Of a DNA stretch of 64,000 nucleotides, positions 46,037 through 56,668 are shown one piece after another (the stretch's first letter is position 1; every line of letters starts with the position of its first letter). Both the position numbers and the translations under genes were made by a program. The notes below the pieces were generated by a model, which saw only the letters and a list, made by a program, of their open reading frames with translations, searched no databases and had not been told where the DNA came from. The stretch comes from Nocardioides iriomotensis (GTDB lineage Bacteria > Actinomycetota > Actinomycetes > Propionibacteriales > Nocardioidaceae), in contig NZ_SDPU01000022.1 of assembly GCF_004168035.1 (NCBI RefSeq), positions 278,819 through 342,818 on the forward strand, in the 5' to 3' direction.

Positions 46037-49000
46037 ATGGTACGCAAACTCGTCGGCTCGAGCCTGAAGTTCCCAGCCCTGGTGGCCGCCCTGGTGGTCG
46101 GACTGTTCGCCGCCGGGTTCACCCAGATCCGGGAGATGCCCGTCGACGCGCTGCCGGACTTCGCGCCGGTGTACGTCGAGGTGCAGACCGAGTCCCTCGG
46201 GCTGTCGGCCGTCGAGGTGGAGCAGCTGATCACGGCGCCGATGGAGCAGATGCTGCTCAACGGCGTGCCGTGGCTCGACGAGATCTCGTCGGAGTCGATC
46301 CCGGGCCTCTCGTCGATCGTCCTGCTGTTCGAGCCGGGCACCGACCCGCTCGAGGCCCGCCAGGTCGTCCAGGAGCGACTGGGGCAGGCGCGCGACCTGC
46401 CGCGCGTGTCGACCGCGCCGGTGATGCTGCAGCCACTGTCGTCGACGAGCCGGGTGATGATGGTCCGGGTCGACTCGACCACGCTCACTCCCATCGAGCA
46501 GTCGGTGCTCGCGCGGTGGACCCTCAAGCCCGCGCTGCAAGGAGTGCCGGGCGTGGCCAACGTGGCCATCTGGGGCCAGCGCGAGCAGCAGATGCAGGTC
46601 CAGGTGGACCCGGACCGCCTGGCCGACGAGGGCGTCACCGTTCGCGAGGTCCTGACCACGTCGGCGAACTCCCTGTGGGTCTCGCCGCTGAGCTTCGTCC
46701 GTGCCTCGACCCCGGGCACGGGCGGCTTCATCGACACGCCGAACCAGCGTCTCGGCGTCCAGCACGTGCTGCCCATCGACGACCCCGAGGACCTGGCGAG
46801 CGTGGCGCTGGAGGGCCCGGACGGGGAGACGGTGCTCGGGGACGACGGCGAGCCGGTCCGGCTCGGCGACGTCGTCGACGTCGTCGAGGACCACCAGCCG
46901 CTCATCGGCGACGCGGTCGCCGGCAACTCGCAGGGCCTCATGCTGGTCGTGCAGAAGTTCCCCGAGGCGAACGTCGTCGAGGTCACCGAGAGCGTCGAGC
47001 GCACGCTCGACCGTTTGGCGCCCGGTCTCACGGACGTCGAGCTCGACACCACGGTCTTCCGGCCCGCGTCGTACGTCCAGGAGGGGCTGCGCACGGCCCT
47101 GATGCTCGGGATCATCGGGCTCGTCCTGGTGCTGCTCGTGGTGGCACTCCTGTACGACTGGCGCGTCGGCGTCGTCATCGCCGTCGCCCTGCCGCTGTCG
47201 CTCGTCACGGCGGCGCTGGTCCTCCACCTCCGCGACGCGTCGATGAACGTCATGCTGCTCGCGGGTCTCGCGATCGCCACCGCAGCGGTCGTCGACGACG
47301 CGGTCGTCGACTTCCACAACGTCCGCGTGCGCCTCGCGGCGACGGGGGCGGACGAACGCGCCCGCACGCTGGCCGTCGCGATCGAGGAGATGCGCCGACC
47401 GATGGTCTTCGCGACCCTCATCGTGCTGGCGGCCGCGGTCCCGTTGTTCTGGGTCGGTCTCCGGGACGGTCTGGACGGCGCCTTCTTCGGACCGGTCCTC
47501 CTGTCCTACAGCCTGGCGCTGGTCGTCTCGCTGATCGTCGCGCTCACCGTCACCCCGGCGCTGTCCGCGCTGCTGCTCCGCCGCCGGCCACCCGGCAGCG
47601 CCGCCTCACCCCTGGCCGGCCGACTCGCGTCGTCCTACGGGAAGGTGCTGGTCCGTGGCATCGCCCGGCCCGCCGCGGCTCTCGCGGCGTTCGCGGTGCT
47701 GGCGGTCGCCGGGATCGCGGTCGCGCCCGCCCTCGACGCCGACATGGGTCCGGGTCTGCAGGAGCGGACCCTGGTGGTGCACTGGCAGGCGGCGGCAGGG
47801 ACGTCGCACGGGGAGATGAGCCGCATCACCTCCCGGGTCGCGGACGAGCTGAGGACGGTGCCGGGGATCAAGACCGTCGGCGCGCACGTCGGGCGGGCGA
47901 TCACCTCTGACGTGGTGTCGAGCGTGAGCAGCGGCGAGCTCTGGCTGACGCTGTCCTCGGACGCGGATCGTGACGCCACGGTGGCGGAGGTCCGGGACGT
48001 CGTGGCCGGCTACCCCGGCATCGCGCACGACGTGCAGACCTACACCGACGAGCGAGCCGCCGCGTACGGCGTCGGAGCGACCGAGACGGAGCAGGTCGTG
48101 GTGCGCGTCTTCGGCCAGGACTTCGACCTCCTGCGCGACCAGGCCGAGGCGGTGCGAGCCGCGCTGGACGGCGTGGACGGCGCCGGAATGGTGACGGTGA
48201 GCCAGCAGCCCCGGGAGCCCCAGATCGACATCGAGGTCGACCTGGCCGCCGCGCAGGAGGCCGGACTCACTCCTGGCGAGATCCGTCGTGAGGCGGCCAC
48301 GGTCATCTCGGGCATCGAGGTGGGGAGCCTGTTCGAGGAACAGAAGATCTTCCAGGTCGTCGTCATCGGGACGCAGGACACCCGGCACGACCTTGCCGCC
48401 GTGGAGGACCTCCTGATCGACACCACACCCGGCGGCCGCGCGGTCCGGTTGGGTGACGTGGCGGACGTGTCCGTCACCTCCTCACCCACCACGATCCGGC
48501 ACCACGCGGTCTCCCGGTACGTCGACGTGGTCGTCGGCGTGTCGGGTCGGGGCGTCCCCGACGTGGCCACGGACGTGGAGGCCGTCCTGGCCGGCCTGGA
48601 CTTCCAGCAGGAGTACCACGCGGAGATCCTCGGCGACTACGCCGCCGAGCGGCGGGTGCTGCTCGAGGTCCTCGGCGTCGCCGGGGCAGCGCTCGTCTTC
48701 ATGTTCCTGCTGTTCCAGGCCTGCCTCCGCAGCTGGAAGCTCGCGGCGCTGGCCTTCATCGGGCTGCCGCTCGCCCTGTCCGGCGGGATGCTCGCCGCGG
48801 CGGCAACCGGCATGGAGCTCCGCCTCGGGACGCTGCTGGGCCTGCTCGTCCTGGTCGGCGTGTACACCAGGAACCTCCTCGCGCTGTTCGGGCACTACCG
48901 TGCCCTGGCGCGGCCCGACGGGCACCGCCCCGGCGTCGGCGTCGTCGTCGCGGGGGCGCGCGACCGGTTCCTGCCCACGTTCGTCTCGGCGACGGCGCTC

Positions 49001-49222
49001 GCCGTCCTGGTGCTGCCGGTCGTGGTGCTGGGACGGACGGCCGGCACCGAGCTGTTGTACCCCGCTGCCGTCGTCATCCTGGGCGGACTGGTGACCACGC
49101 TGGCGATGGGGCTGTTCTTCCTGCCGTTGATGTACATGGGTGTCGCGCCCCACGAGGACTCCTCGGACCTCGGGGCCGGCTTCGACCGGCAGCCGGTCGA
49201 CCCCGGACTCAGCGTCGGCTGA
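46037..49222 (+). CDS. RND-family efflux permease 1 (HME-like)
   Basis: 1061-aa 12-TM transporter with two large periplasmic-type loops, related to CusA/CzcA: PVDALPDFAPVYVEVQTESL near residue 36 and VEQLITAPMEQMLLNGVPWL. TM4 carries VVDDAVVDFHNVRV: Asp420, Asp421 and Asp425 are kept but the usual Glu of DxEN is His427. The ATG has a GGGGGG ribosome-binding site. Substrate is probably a metal or drug by family. First gene of a three-gene operon with an adaptor-like protein and a second permease. Confidence 0.92.
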   Translation: MVRKLVGSSLKFPALVAALVVGLFAAGFTQIREMPVDALPDFAPVYVEVQTESLGLSAVEVEQLITAPMEQMLLNGVPWLDEISSESIPGLSSIVLLFEPGTDPLEARQVVQERLGQARDLPRVSTAPVMLQPLSSTSRVMMVRVDSTTLTPIEQSVLARWTLKPALQGVPGVANVAIWGQREQQMQVQVDPDRLADEGVTVREVLTTSANSLWVSPLSFVRASTPGTGGFIDTPNQRLGVQHVLPIDDPEDLASVALEGPDGETVLGDDGEPVRLGDVVDVVEDHQPLIGDAVAGNSQGLMLVVQKFPEANVVEVTESVERTLDRLAPGLTDVELDTTVFRPASYVQEGLRTALMLGIIGLVLVLLVVALLYDWRVGVVIAVALPLSLVTAALVLHLRDASMNVMLLAGLAIATAAVVDDAVVDFHNVRVRLAATGADERARTLAVAIEEMRRPMVFATLIVLAAAVPLFWVGLRDGLDGAFFGPVLLSYSLALVVSLIVALTVTPALSALLLRRRPPGSAASPLAGRLASSYGKVLVRGIARPAAALAAFAVLAVAGIAVAPALDADMGPGLQERTLVVHWQAAAGTSHGEMSRITSRVADELRTVPGIKTVGAHVGRAITSDVVSSVSSGELWLTLSSDADRDATVAEVRDVVAGYPGIAHDVQTYTDERAAAYGVGATETEQVVVRVFGQDFDLLRDQAEAVRAALDGVDGAGMVTVSQQPREPQIDIEVDLAAAQEAGLTPGEIRREAATVISGIEVGSLFEEQKIFQVVVIGTQDTRHDLAAVEDLLIDTTPGGRAVRLGDVADVSVTSSPTTIRHHAVSRYVDVVVGVSGRGVPDVATDVEAVLAGLDFQQEYHAEILGDYAAERRVLLEVLGVAGAALVFMFLLFQACLRSWKLAALAFIGLPLALSGGMLAAAATGMELRLGTLLGLLVLVGVYTRNLLALFGHYRALARPDGHRPGVGVVVAGARDRFLPTFVSATALAVLVLPVVVLGRTAGTELLYPAAVVILGGLVTTLAMGLFFLPLMYMGVAPHEDSSDLGAGFDRQPVDPGLSVG

Positions 49223-49254
49223 GACCTGGAAACACCCGACCAGAGGAGGTGCAC

Positions 49255-49737
49255 ATGAGGGACGACAGCCCGTCACGCGTGGTGACGGCAATGATGGGGG
49301 GCGGGATCGTCGTGCTGGGCGCGGTCCTCGCCGCGAGCCTCTCGCTGCTGAGCCCCGCCCAGGGAGGCGACGACACGCACACCGCGAGCCGCCCCCCGGC
49401 CCACGTCGAGCCCGTCACGGGCACGGACGTGTCCCGGGTGACGCTCACTCCCCGGGCCGTCCAGCGGATCGGTCTCGAGACCGCCACGGTGGGGACCTCC
49501 GGAGGGGACCGGCGGACCCGCCTCGTCATCCCCTACGCGGCACTTCTCTACGACGAGGAGGGCAGCACGTGGACGTACACCGCGCCCGGCCGCCGCGTCT
49601 TCCAGCGGGCACCCGTCGCCGTGGACGTGATCGAGGGTGACCGGGTGTGGCTCTCCGAAGGCCCGGAGGCGGGCACGCGCGTCGTGACCGTCGGTGCCCA
49701 GGAGCTGCTCGGAGCAGAGTTCGGCGTAGGGCACTGA
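49255..49737 (+). CDS. Short membrane-anchored RND adaptor-like protein
   Basis: 160-aa protein with one N-terminal transmembrane helix (about 10-32), then a ~120-residue beta-rich domain resembling the C-terminal membrane-proximal part of RND membrane-fusion proteins: LTPRAVQRIGLETATVG, LVIPYAALLYDEEGSTWTYT, RAPVAVDVIEGDRVWLSEG and VVTVGAQELLGAEFGVGH. The alpha-hairpin and lipoyl domains of CusB-like proteins (~400 aa) are missing. GAGGAGG precedes the ATG. It sits between two permease genes and probably works with both. Confidence 0.82.
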   Translation: MRDDSPSRVVTAMMGGGIVVLGAVLAASLSLLSPAQGGDDTHTASRPPAHVEPVTGTDVSRVTLTPRAVQRIGLETATVGTSGGDRRTRLVIPYAALLYDEEGSTWTYTAPGRRVFQRAPVAVDVIEGDRVWLSEGPEAGTRVVTVGAQELLGAEFGVGH

Positions 49738-49759
49738 CGCTCGAGAGGGGGTGGGCGGG

Positions 49760-52700
49760 ATGATGCGCTGGATCGTGCGGACCAGCCTGACCTACCGGTT
49801 CCTGGTCGTCGCGGGCGCGACGGCGCTCATGGCGCTGGGTGGCGTCCAGCTGAGGGGCACGTCGGTCGACGTCTTCCCCGAGTTCGCCCCGCCGCGCGTC
49901 GAGGTCCAGACGGCCTGCATCGGCCTGACGGCCGGTGAGGTCGAGGAGCTGATCACGGTTCCTCTCGAGCAGAACCTCCAGGGTGTCCCGGGGCTCGACG
50001 TCCTCCGGTCGAAGTCGGTCACCCAGCTGTCCTCGGTCGAGCTGATCTTCGAGCCGGGGACCGACCTGATGGACGCGCGGCAGCTCGTCCAGGAGCGGCT
50101 CGCGACGATCCAGCCGACCCTGCCGAGCTGGGCGGCGCCGCCGGTCATCATCCAGCCGCTGTCCGCGACGAGCCGCGTCCTGAAGATCGGCATGTCGTCG
50201 GACGAGATGGACATGATCGACCTGTCGATGACGGCGTACTGGAAGGTCCGGGCCAGGCTGCTGGGCGTCAGCGGTGTGGCCAACGTCGCAATGTGGGGCC
50301 AGCGGCGCGAGATGGTCTTCGTCAACGTCGACCCCGAGGCGCTGCACGACCACGGGATCACGCTCGAGCAGGCCATGACGGAGACCTCGACGGCGGTCGA
50401 CGCCGGACTCCTGAAGCACGTGAGCGGCACCCTGGTCGGGACGGGTGGCGCCGTCGAGACACCCAACCAGCGCGTGGGCGTCCAGCACACGCTTCCGATC
50501 GTCACGGCCGACCACCTGCAGCAGGTCGTGGTCGGCACGTCCCAGGACGACGCGCCCGTCCGGCTGGGAGACGTCGCCGACGTCGTCCGCGGGCACCAGC
50601 CTCTGAGCGGCGACGCCGTCATCAACGACGGCCAAGGGCTGATGCTCATCGTCGAGAAGCTGCCGTGGGCCAACACGCTGGACGTGACGCACGGTGTCGA
50701 GAAGACCCTCGAGGAGCTGGCTCCGGGGCTGGACGGCATCGAGATCGACAGCAGCATCTTCCGGCCCGCCACGTTCATAGAGATCGCGATCGACAACCTC
50801 ACCAGCGCCCTGTTCATCGGCTCCGTGCTGGTCATGGCCATCCTGCTGCTGTTCCTGTTCGAGTGGCGCAGCGCGCTGATCAGCGCCGTCGCCATCCCGC
50901 TCTCCCTGCTCGCGGCGCTGCTGGTCCTCGACTGGCGCGGAGCCACCATCAACACGATGATCCTGGCCGGGCTGGTGATCGCCGTCGGCGTCGTGGTCGA
51001 CGACGCCATCATCGACATCGAGAACATCGTGCGGCGGCTCCGGCAGCACCGCGCGGAGCACGGCCGCACGAGCGCGCGCGTAGTGCTCGAGGCGTCGGTC
51101 GAGGTCCGCAGCGCCATCACGTACGCCACCTTGATCAACGTCGTCGCGGTGGTGCCTGTGCTCTTCCTCGACGGCCTGACCGGCGCGTTCTTCCGGCCCC
51201 TGGTGCTGGCTTACGCCCTGGCGGTGCTCGCCTCGATGGTCGTGGCCCTCACCGTGACACCCGCGATGGCACTGCTCCTCCTCGGCCGAGCCCCGCTCGC
51301 ACGCCGGCAGCCGCCGCTGGTGCGGCTGCTGCAGCGCGGGTACGTCGCGACCCTGTCGGGGCTGATGCGCCGGATGCGCCTGTTGGCCACCGGCTTCGCC
51401 GTCGTGGTCGCCGCGGGTGTCGCCGCGGTGCCCGCGCTCGGCCAGTCGCTGCTCCCGGACTTCAAGGAACGTGACTTCCTCATGCACTGGCTGGGCACGC
51501 CGGGCACGTCGCACCCGGAGATGGTCCGGATCACGACGCGGGGGAGCCGGGAGCTCCGGGCGATCGACGGTGTGCGCAACTTCGGCGCCCACATCGGGCA
51601 GGCGAGCAACGCAGACGAGGTCGTGGGGATGTACTTCGGCGAGAACTGGATCAGTGTCGACCCGGCGGTTGACTACGACCAGACCCTGGCGAAGATCCAA
51701 CGGACGGTGGACGGCTACCCGGGGCTCTACCGGGACGTGCAGACCTACCTCAAGGAGCGCATCCGGGAGGTGCTGACCGGCTCGAGCGACGCCATCGTCG
51801 TGCGCGTGTACGGCGACGACCTGGACCGGCTGCGCGCGACCGCCGAGCAGGTCCGCGCCCGGATGGCGGCCGTCGAGGGCACGGCCGAGGTGCACGTCGA
51901 GCTGCAGGTCAACGAGCCGCAGATCGAGGTCGAGGTCGACCTGGCCAAGGCCCAGGAGCACGGCCTCAAGCCGGGTGACGTGCGTCGCGCGTCGGCCGCG
52001 ATCCTCGGCAGCGAGGAGCTCGGCGACCTGTGGACCGGCGGCCGTGTCTACGACATCCGGATCTGGGGCGTCCCCGACAAGCGGGACGACCTGACGTCCG
52101 TGCGGGACATGCTGATCGACACCCCCGACGGAGGGCAGGTGCCGCTGAGCTCCATCGCCGACGTGGACGTGCGCCCCACGCCCAACCTGATCCAGCACGA
52201 GAATCTCCGCCGCTACATCGAGATCAGCTCCAACGTCCGGGGCCGCGACCTCGGCGCCGTCGCCGGCGACATCCAGCGGGCCGTCGACGCCGTCGAGTAC
52301 CCCACCGGCTACTTCCCGGAGGTCACCGGCGAGTTCGCCGAGCGGCAGGAGGCGCAGCGACGCCTGCTCGTGTGGGCCTCGGTGGCGGCGCTGGTCATCC
52401 TGCTCCTGCTGCAGATCGCGTTCCGGAGCTGGCGGCTGGCGCTCGTAGCCTTCATGACCCTCCCCGCCGCGATGGTCGGCGGCATCCTGGCGACGTACTT
52501 CACCGACGGGACGCTCTCGCTCGGCTCGCTCGTGGGGTTCCTGACCGTGCTGGGAATCGCCGCCCGCAACGGCATCATGCTGATCAGCCACTACCAGCAC
52601 CTCCAGCGCGAGGAGGGGGAGGTGTTCGGCCCGGCCCTGGTGCTGCGCGGGGCGCAGGAGCGGCTCGCGCCGATCCTGATGACGGCCCTCGCGACTGCGC

Positions 52701-52894
52701 TTGCGCTGCTGCCGCTCGTCGTGGCGGGCAGCATCCCCGGCCACGAGATCGAGCACCCGATGGCCGTGGTCATCCTCGGCGGACTCGTCACCTCGACGTT
52801 GCTGAACCTGTTCGCGGTCCCCTTCCTCTACCTCAGGTTCGGCGGACCGCGTCCGACGGTCGCGGCGGACGGCCCGGTCCCCGAGCCTGCGTGA
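49760..52894 (+). CDS. RND-family efflux permease 2 (HME-like)
   Basis: 1044-aa 12-TM transporter, paralogue of permease 1. It retains the proton-relay motif [17 protein letters not shown] (Asp414, Asp415, Asp419, Glu421), and [17 protein letters not shown] and [20 protein letters not shown] at the N-terminus. ATG at 49760 is preferred because GAGAGGGGG lies eight bases upstream; a GTG at 49751 is also in frame. Likely partner of the adaptor-like protein; the pair of unequal permeases could form a hetero-oligomer. Followed 30 bases later by uvrB. Confidence 0.92.
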   Translation: MMRWIVRTSLTYRFLVVAGATALMALGGVQLRGTSVDVFPEFAPPRVEVQTACIGLTAGEVEELITVPLEQNLQGVPGLDVLRSKSVTQLSSVELIFEPGTDLMDARQLVQERLATIQPTLPSWAAPPVIIQPLSATSRVLKIGMSSDEMDMIDLSMTAYWKVRARLLGVSGVANVAMWGQRREMVFVNVDPEALHDHGITLEQAMTETSTAVDAGLLKHVSGTLVGTGGAVETPNQRVGVQHTLPIVTADHLQQVVVGTSQDDAPVRLGDVADVVRGHQPLSGDAVINDGQGLMLIVEKLPWANTLDVTHGVEKTLEELAPGLDGIEIDSSIFRPATFIEIAIDNLTSALFIGSVLVMAILLLFLFEWRSALISAVAIPLSLLAALLVLDWRGATINTMILAGLVIAVGVVVDDAIIDIENIVRRLRQHRAEHGRTSARVVLEASVEVRSAITYATLINVVAVVPVLFLDGLTGAFFRPLVLAYALAVLASMVVALTVTPAMALLLLGRAPLARRQPPLVRLLQRGYVATLSGLMRRMRLLATGFAVVVAAGVAAVPALGQSLLPDFKERDFLMHWLGTPGTSHPEMVRITTRGSRELRAIDGVRNFGAHIGQASNADEVVGMYFGENWISVDPAVDYDQTLAKIQRTVDGYPGLYRDVQTYLKERIREVLTGSSDAIVVRVYGDDLDRLRATAEQVRARMAAVEGTAEVHVELQVNEPQIEVEVDLAKAQEHGLKPGDVRRASAAILGSEELGDLWTGGRVYDIRIWGVPDKRDDLTSVRDMLIDTPDGGQVPLSSIADVDVRPTPNLIQHENLRRYIEISSNVRGRDLGAVAGDIQRAVDAVEYPTGYFPEVTGEFAERQEAQRRLLVWASVAALVILLLLQIAFRSWRLALVAFMTLPAAMVGGILATYFTDGTLSLGSLVGFLTVLGIAARNGIMLISHYQHLQREEGEVFGPALVLRGAQERLAPILMTALATALALLPLVVAGSIPGHEIEHPMAVVILGGLVTSTLLNLFAVPFLYLRFGGPRPTVAADGPVPEPA

Positions 52895-52924
52895 CTGTCG
52901 GAGGCGGGTCGTACGCTGACACGC

Positions 52925-55048
52925 ATGAGGCCCGTGACCGACCTGCAGCGCAGTGTCGCGCCGTTCAAGGTGGAGTCCGACTACACGCCGTCGGGCGACC
53001 AGCCGACCGCGATCAAGGACATCGAGCGGCGGATCACGGCCGGCGAGCAGGACGTCGTGCTGCTCGGCGCCACCGGCACCGGCAAGACCGCGACGGTCGC
53101 GTGGGCGGTGGAGAAGCTGCAGCGCCCCACCCTGGTTATGCAGCCCAACAAGACCCTCGCCGCGCAGTTCGCCAACGAGCTGCGCCAGCTGCTCCCCAAC
53201 AACGCCGTCGAGTACTTCGTCTCCTACTACGACTACTACCAGCCCGAGGCCTACGTCCCGCAGACGGACACCTACATCGAGAAGGACTCCTCGATCAACG
53301 AGGAGGTCGAGCGGCTCCGGCACTCCGCGACCAACTCGCTGCTCACCCGTCGCGACGTGATCGTGGTGTCGACGGTGTCGTGCATCTACGGCCTGGGCAC
53401 CCCGCAGGAGTACGTCGACCGCATGGTCCAGATGCGGGTCGGCCAGGAGTGGGACCGCGACAAGCTGCTCCGCCGGCTCGTCGAGATCCAGTACACCCGC
53501 AACGACATGTCGTTCACCCGCGGCACGTTCCGGGTCCGCGGCGACACACTCGAGGTCTTCCCGGTCTACGAGGAGCTCGCGATCCGGGTGGAGTTCTTCG
53601 GCGACGAGATCGAGCGGCTGATGACGCTGCACCCGGTCACCGGCGAGGTCGTGACCGAGGACAGCGAGCTGCACATCTTCCCGGCGACCCACTACGTCGC
53701 CGGGCCCGAGCGCATGGAGCGCGCGATCCGGGGCATCGAGCTCGAGCTCGAGGACCAGCTCCGGTTCTTCGAGAAGCAGGGCAAGATGCTCGAGGCGCAG
53801 CGCCTCCGGATGCGCACGACGTACGACATCGAGATGATGCGGCAGGTCGGCTCCTGCTCCGGCATCGAGAACTACTCGATGCACATCGACGGCCGCACCC
53901 GCGGCTCGGCGCCCAACTGCCTGCTCGACTACTTCCCCGAGGACTTCCTTCTCGTCGTCGACGAGTCGCACGTCGCGGTGCCCCAGATCGGCGGCATGTA
54001 CGAAGGCGACATGTCCCGCAAGCGCAATCTGGTCGACCACGGCTTCCGGCTGCCGAGCGCGATGGACAACCGGCCGCTGCGCTGGGAGGAGTTCCTCGAC
54101 CGGATCGGCCAGACGATCTACCTCTCCGCGACGCCCGGCGACTACGAGCTGGCCAAGGTCGGCGGCGTCGACAACGTCGTGGAGCAGATCATCCGGCCGA
54201 CCGGCCTGGTCGACCCCGAGGTCGTCGTCAAGCCCACCAAGGGCCAGATCGACGACCTGATCCACGAGATCAACGGGCGCACCGAGAAGAACGAACGGGT
54301 GCTGGTCACCACGCTGACCAAGAAGATGTCGGAGGACCTGACCGACTACCTCCTCGAGGCCGGCGTCCGCACCCGCTACCTCCACAGCGAGGTCGACACG
54401 CTCAAGCGCATCGAGCTGCTGCGCGACCTGCGGCTCGGGCAGTACGACGTGCTCGTCGGCATCAACCTGCTCCGCGAGGGTCTCGACCTGCCCGAGGTGT
54501 CGCTGGTGGCGATCCTCGACGCCGACAAGGAGGGCTTCCTGCGCTCCGACAAGTCGCTGATCCAGACGATCGGCCGCGCCGCCCGCAACGTGTCCGGGCA
54601 GGTCGTCATGTACGCCGACAAGGTCACCGCGTCGATGGAGGCCGCCATCGACGAGACCAACCGGCGCCGCGAGAAGCAGGTCGCCTACAACAAGGCCAAC
54701 GGCGTCGACCCGCAGCCGCTGCGCAAGAAGATCGCCGACATCACCGAGATGCTCGCCCGCGAGGACGAGAACACCGAGGAGCTCCTCAAGACCTGGCAGA
54801 ACGTCGACCCCAAGGGCGCCGCCCGCAAGGGCCAGCCCGTGCCCGGCCTCGGCCGCGAGTCCGGCAAGCACGCCGCCGACCTCGCCGGCCTGCCGAGCGC
54901 GGAGCTCGCCGAGCTGGTGCAGCAGCTCACCGAGCAGATGCACACCGCGGCCGCCGAGCTGCAGTTCGAGCTGGCCGCCCGGCTGCGCGACGAGATCCAG
55001 GACCTCAAGCGCGAGCTCCGCCAAATGGTCGAGGCCGGCGCCCGCTGA
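52925..55048 (+). CDS. uvrB: Excinuclease ABC subunit B
   Basis: 707-aa helicase-like damage-verification subunit of nucleotide excision repair. Walker [12 protein letters not shown], the beta-hairpin region [24 protein letters not shown]-like [16 protein letters not shown], and the C-terminal helicase motifs [19 protein letters not shown] and [13 protein letters not shown]. The UVR motif for UvrC contact is at the end ([20 protein letters not shown]). Own promoter is possible within the 30-base gap after permease 2. Complete. Confidence 0.98.
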   Translation: MRPVTDLQRSVAPFKVESDYTPSGDQPTAIKDIERRITAGEQDVVLLGATGTGKTATVAWAVEKLQRPTLVMQPNKTLAAQFANELRQLLPNNAVEYFVSYYDYYQPEAYVPQTDTYIEKDSSINEEVERLRHSATNSLLTRRDVIVVSTVSCIYGLGTPQEYVDRMVQMRVGQEWDRDKLLRRLVEIQYTRNDMSFTRGTFRVRGDTLEVFPVYEELAIRVEFFGDEIERLMTLHPVTGEVVTEDSELHIFPATHYVAGPERMERAIRGIELELEDQLRFFEKQGKMLEAQRLRMRTTYDIEMMRQVGSCSGIENYSMHIDGRTRGSAPNCLLDYFPEDFLLVVDESHVAVPQIGGMYEGDMSRKRNLVDHGFRLPSAMDNRPLRWEEFLDRIGQTIYLSATPGDYELAKVGGVDNVVEQIIRPTGLVDPEVVVKPTKGQIDDLIHEINGRTEKNERVLVTTLTKKMSEDLTDYLLEAGVRTRYLHSEVDTLKRIELLRDLRLGQYDVLVGINLLREGLDLPEVSLVAILDADKEGFLRSDKSLIQTIGRAARNVSGQVVMYADKVTASMEAAIDETNRRREKQVAYNKANGVDPQPLRKKIADITEMLAREDENTEELLKTWQNVDPKGAARKGQPVPGLGRESGKHAADLAGLPSAELAELVQQLTEQMHTAAAELQFELAARLRDEIQDLKRELRQMVEAGAR

Positions 55049-55175
55049 TGCCCAGCCCCGCCCATCACCGCCGCTGGCTGCGTTGTCGTCGGTCGACGAG
55101 GCCCGCCTCGCCTCCCTCCTCCGCCTTGCCATCGACGGCACTGGACGACGCTGAGCTATCAGCGGAGGTTCGCCG

Positions 55176-55547
55176 ATGACGCCGGAGGAGCTGGCGACGT
55201 ACGCCCTCGCCAAGCCGGGTGCCTGGCCCGACTCGCCGTGGGAGAACGACCGGGTCGCCAAGGTCGGACCGGGGGAGCGCGGCAAGATCTTCGCCTTCCT
55301 CGGCAACGACGCCGTCGGGGTCAAGTGCGGACCCGGCCGCGACGGGCCGGCCGACGAGTGGATCGACCGCTACCCCGACGAGGCGTCGGTGATGGCCTAC
55401 ATCGGCCGCAACGGCTGGAACACCCTGCGCATCGACGGGGCGATCCCCGACGACGAGCTGCGCGAGGCGGTCGACACCTCCTACGAGCTCGTCGTCGCCA
55501 AGCTGCCGAAGAAGCTTCGACCGGAGGGGGATGCCTCGTGGCACTGA
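55176..55547 (+). CDS. MmcQ/YjbR family protein
   Basis: 123-aa DNA-binding-like protein of the MmcQ/YjbR (CyaY-like) fold. Pattern: PEELATYALAKPGAWPDSPW, then a KVG...KIFAFLGNDAVGVKCGP core and a Trp-rich GRNGWNTLRIDGAIPDDEL, ending ELVVAKLPKKLR. The ATG follows GCGGAGG. Molecular role of the family is not established. It overlaps the VOC gene by ten bases, suggesting one transcript. The 127 bases upstream after uvrB hold a coding-like remnant (see findings). Confidence 0.9.
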   Translation: MTPEELATYALAKPGAWPDSPWENDRVAKVGPGERGKIFAFLGNDAVGVKCGPGRDGPADEWIDRYPDEASVMAYIGRNGWNTLRIDGAIPDDELREAVDTSYELVVAKLPKKLRPEGDASWH

Positions 55548-55978
55548 CCGTGCAGGTGACGTTCGACTGCGCCGACCCGGGGGCGCTCGCGGAGTTTTGG
55601 TGCGAGGTGCTCGGCTACCGGCTCGAGTCGCCGCCGGCCGGGTTCGACTCCTGGGACGCCGCGCTCGACGCCTGGGGCGTGCCGCCGGAGCACCGCAACG
55701 ACCGGTCCGCCGCCGTCGACCCGGAGGGCGACGGGCCGCGACTGTTCTTCCAGAAGGTGCCCGAGGGCAAGACCGCCAAGAACCGCGTCCACCTCGACGT
55801 GCGCGCGGCAGCTGAGGCGACCGGCGACGAGCGGATGGCGGCCCTCGAGGCCAAGGCCGACGCCCTGGTCGCGCTCGGGGCCGAGCGGGTCCGCCGGCAC
55901 GAGCCCGACGCGGAGCCGGGGAGTGCGGGATTCCTGGTGCTGCGCGATCCTGAGGGCAACGAGTTCTGCCTCGACTGA
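55538..55978 (+). CDS. VOC family (glyoxalase-like) protein
   Basis: 146-aa vicinal-oxygen-chelate fold protein. Pattern: VTFDCADPGALAEFWCEVLG at the N-terminus, NRVHLDVRA in the second half and PGSAGFLVLRDPEGNEFCLD at the C-terminus, the usual glyoxalase-like domain 6 type. Metal ligands are His in HLDV and Glu in GNEF. Start GTG with GGAGGGGG upstream. Substrate unknown. Overlaps the MmcQ gene. Confidence 0.9.
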   Translation: MALTVQVTFDCADPGALAEFWCEVLGYRLESPPAGFDSWDAALDAWGVPPEHRNDRSAAVDPEGDGPRLFFQKVPEGKTAKNRVHLDVRAAAEATGDERMAALEAKADALVALGAERVRRHEPDAEPGSAGFLVLRDPEGNEFCLD

Positions 55979-56005
55979 GCTCGTCCCGAGCGAGGGAGAG
56001 CCGCG

Positions 56006-56641
56006 ATGCGCACGACGAGCCGCCCGAGTGCGGTCACGCTGGCCGGCCTCCTGCTGGCCGCGCTGACTGCCTGCGCCGGCGGCGACGAGTCGGGTGACGC
56101 GGACCCGTCCGGCTCCGGCCCCGCGGGCTCGGCCGGGACGGTCGCGTTCGACCAGGCACTGCACGACGAGCTCGTCCGGATGCAGGCCGACGACCAGGCC
56201 GAGCTGACCGGGCAGGGCGAGGACCCGGAGACGACGTTCGAGGAGCGCCAGGTGCGCCTCGCCGAGATCTTCGACGAGCACGGCTGGCCGGGCTGGGCAC
56301 TCGTCGGCAGGGAGGGCTCGACGGCTGCGTGGGTGGTCGCCCAGCACGCCGACCTCGACCCGGAGCTCCAGCGCCGTGCGCTCGACCTCCTCGCGGAGGC
56401 TGTCGCCGCCGACGACGCCTCCCACGGTGACCTGGCCTACCTCACCGACCGGGTGGCGGCCGCCGAGGGAAAGGAGCAGACCTACGGCACCCAGATCCGC
56501 TGCGACGGCGCCGAGGCCGTGCCCGCGACGCCGATCGGGGACCAAGCCGGGGTCGATGAGCGGCGGGCGGAGGCCGGGCTCGATCCGCTGCGCGACTACG
56601 TGGCGGAGATGGAGAAGCTCTGCGCGAGCGACGCGGAGTGA
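56006..56641 (+). CDS. DUF6624 family lipoprotein
   Basis: 211-aa exported lipoprotein: signal peptide ending in the lipobox LTAC with Cys22 for lipidation, then a Gly/Ser/Asp-rich linker. The body matches DUF6624: EIFDEHGWPGWALVGREGST, AAWVVAQHADLDPELQRRAL, SHGDLAYLTDRVAAAEGKEQ, YGTQIRCDG and DERRAEAGLDPLRDYV. Function unknown. Ends 27 bases before the convergent DUF1707 gene. Confidence 0.88.
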   Translation: MRTTSRPSAVTLAGLLLAALTACAGGDESGDADPSGSGPAGSAGTVAFDQALHDELVRMQADDQAELTGQGEDPETTFEERQVRLAEIFDEHGWPGWALVGREGSTAAWVVAQHADLDPELQRRALDLLAEAVAADDASHGDLAYLTDRVAAAEGKEQTYGTQIRCDGAEAVPATPIGDQAGVDERRAEAGLDPLRDYVAEMEKLCASDAE

Positions 56642-56668
56642 CCCATCGGCACCCCTTCAGGCGAACGG

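Noticed and set aside
49526..55324. A 1932-codon open frame on the minus strand
   Set aside because: It lies opposite the second RND permease and uvrB, is dominated by Asp/Arg/His/Gln low-complexity composition and contains no domain. It is a by-product of high-GC codon use on the other strand.
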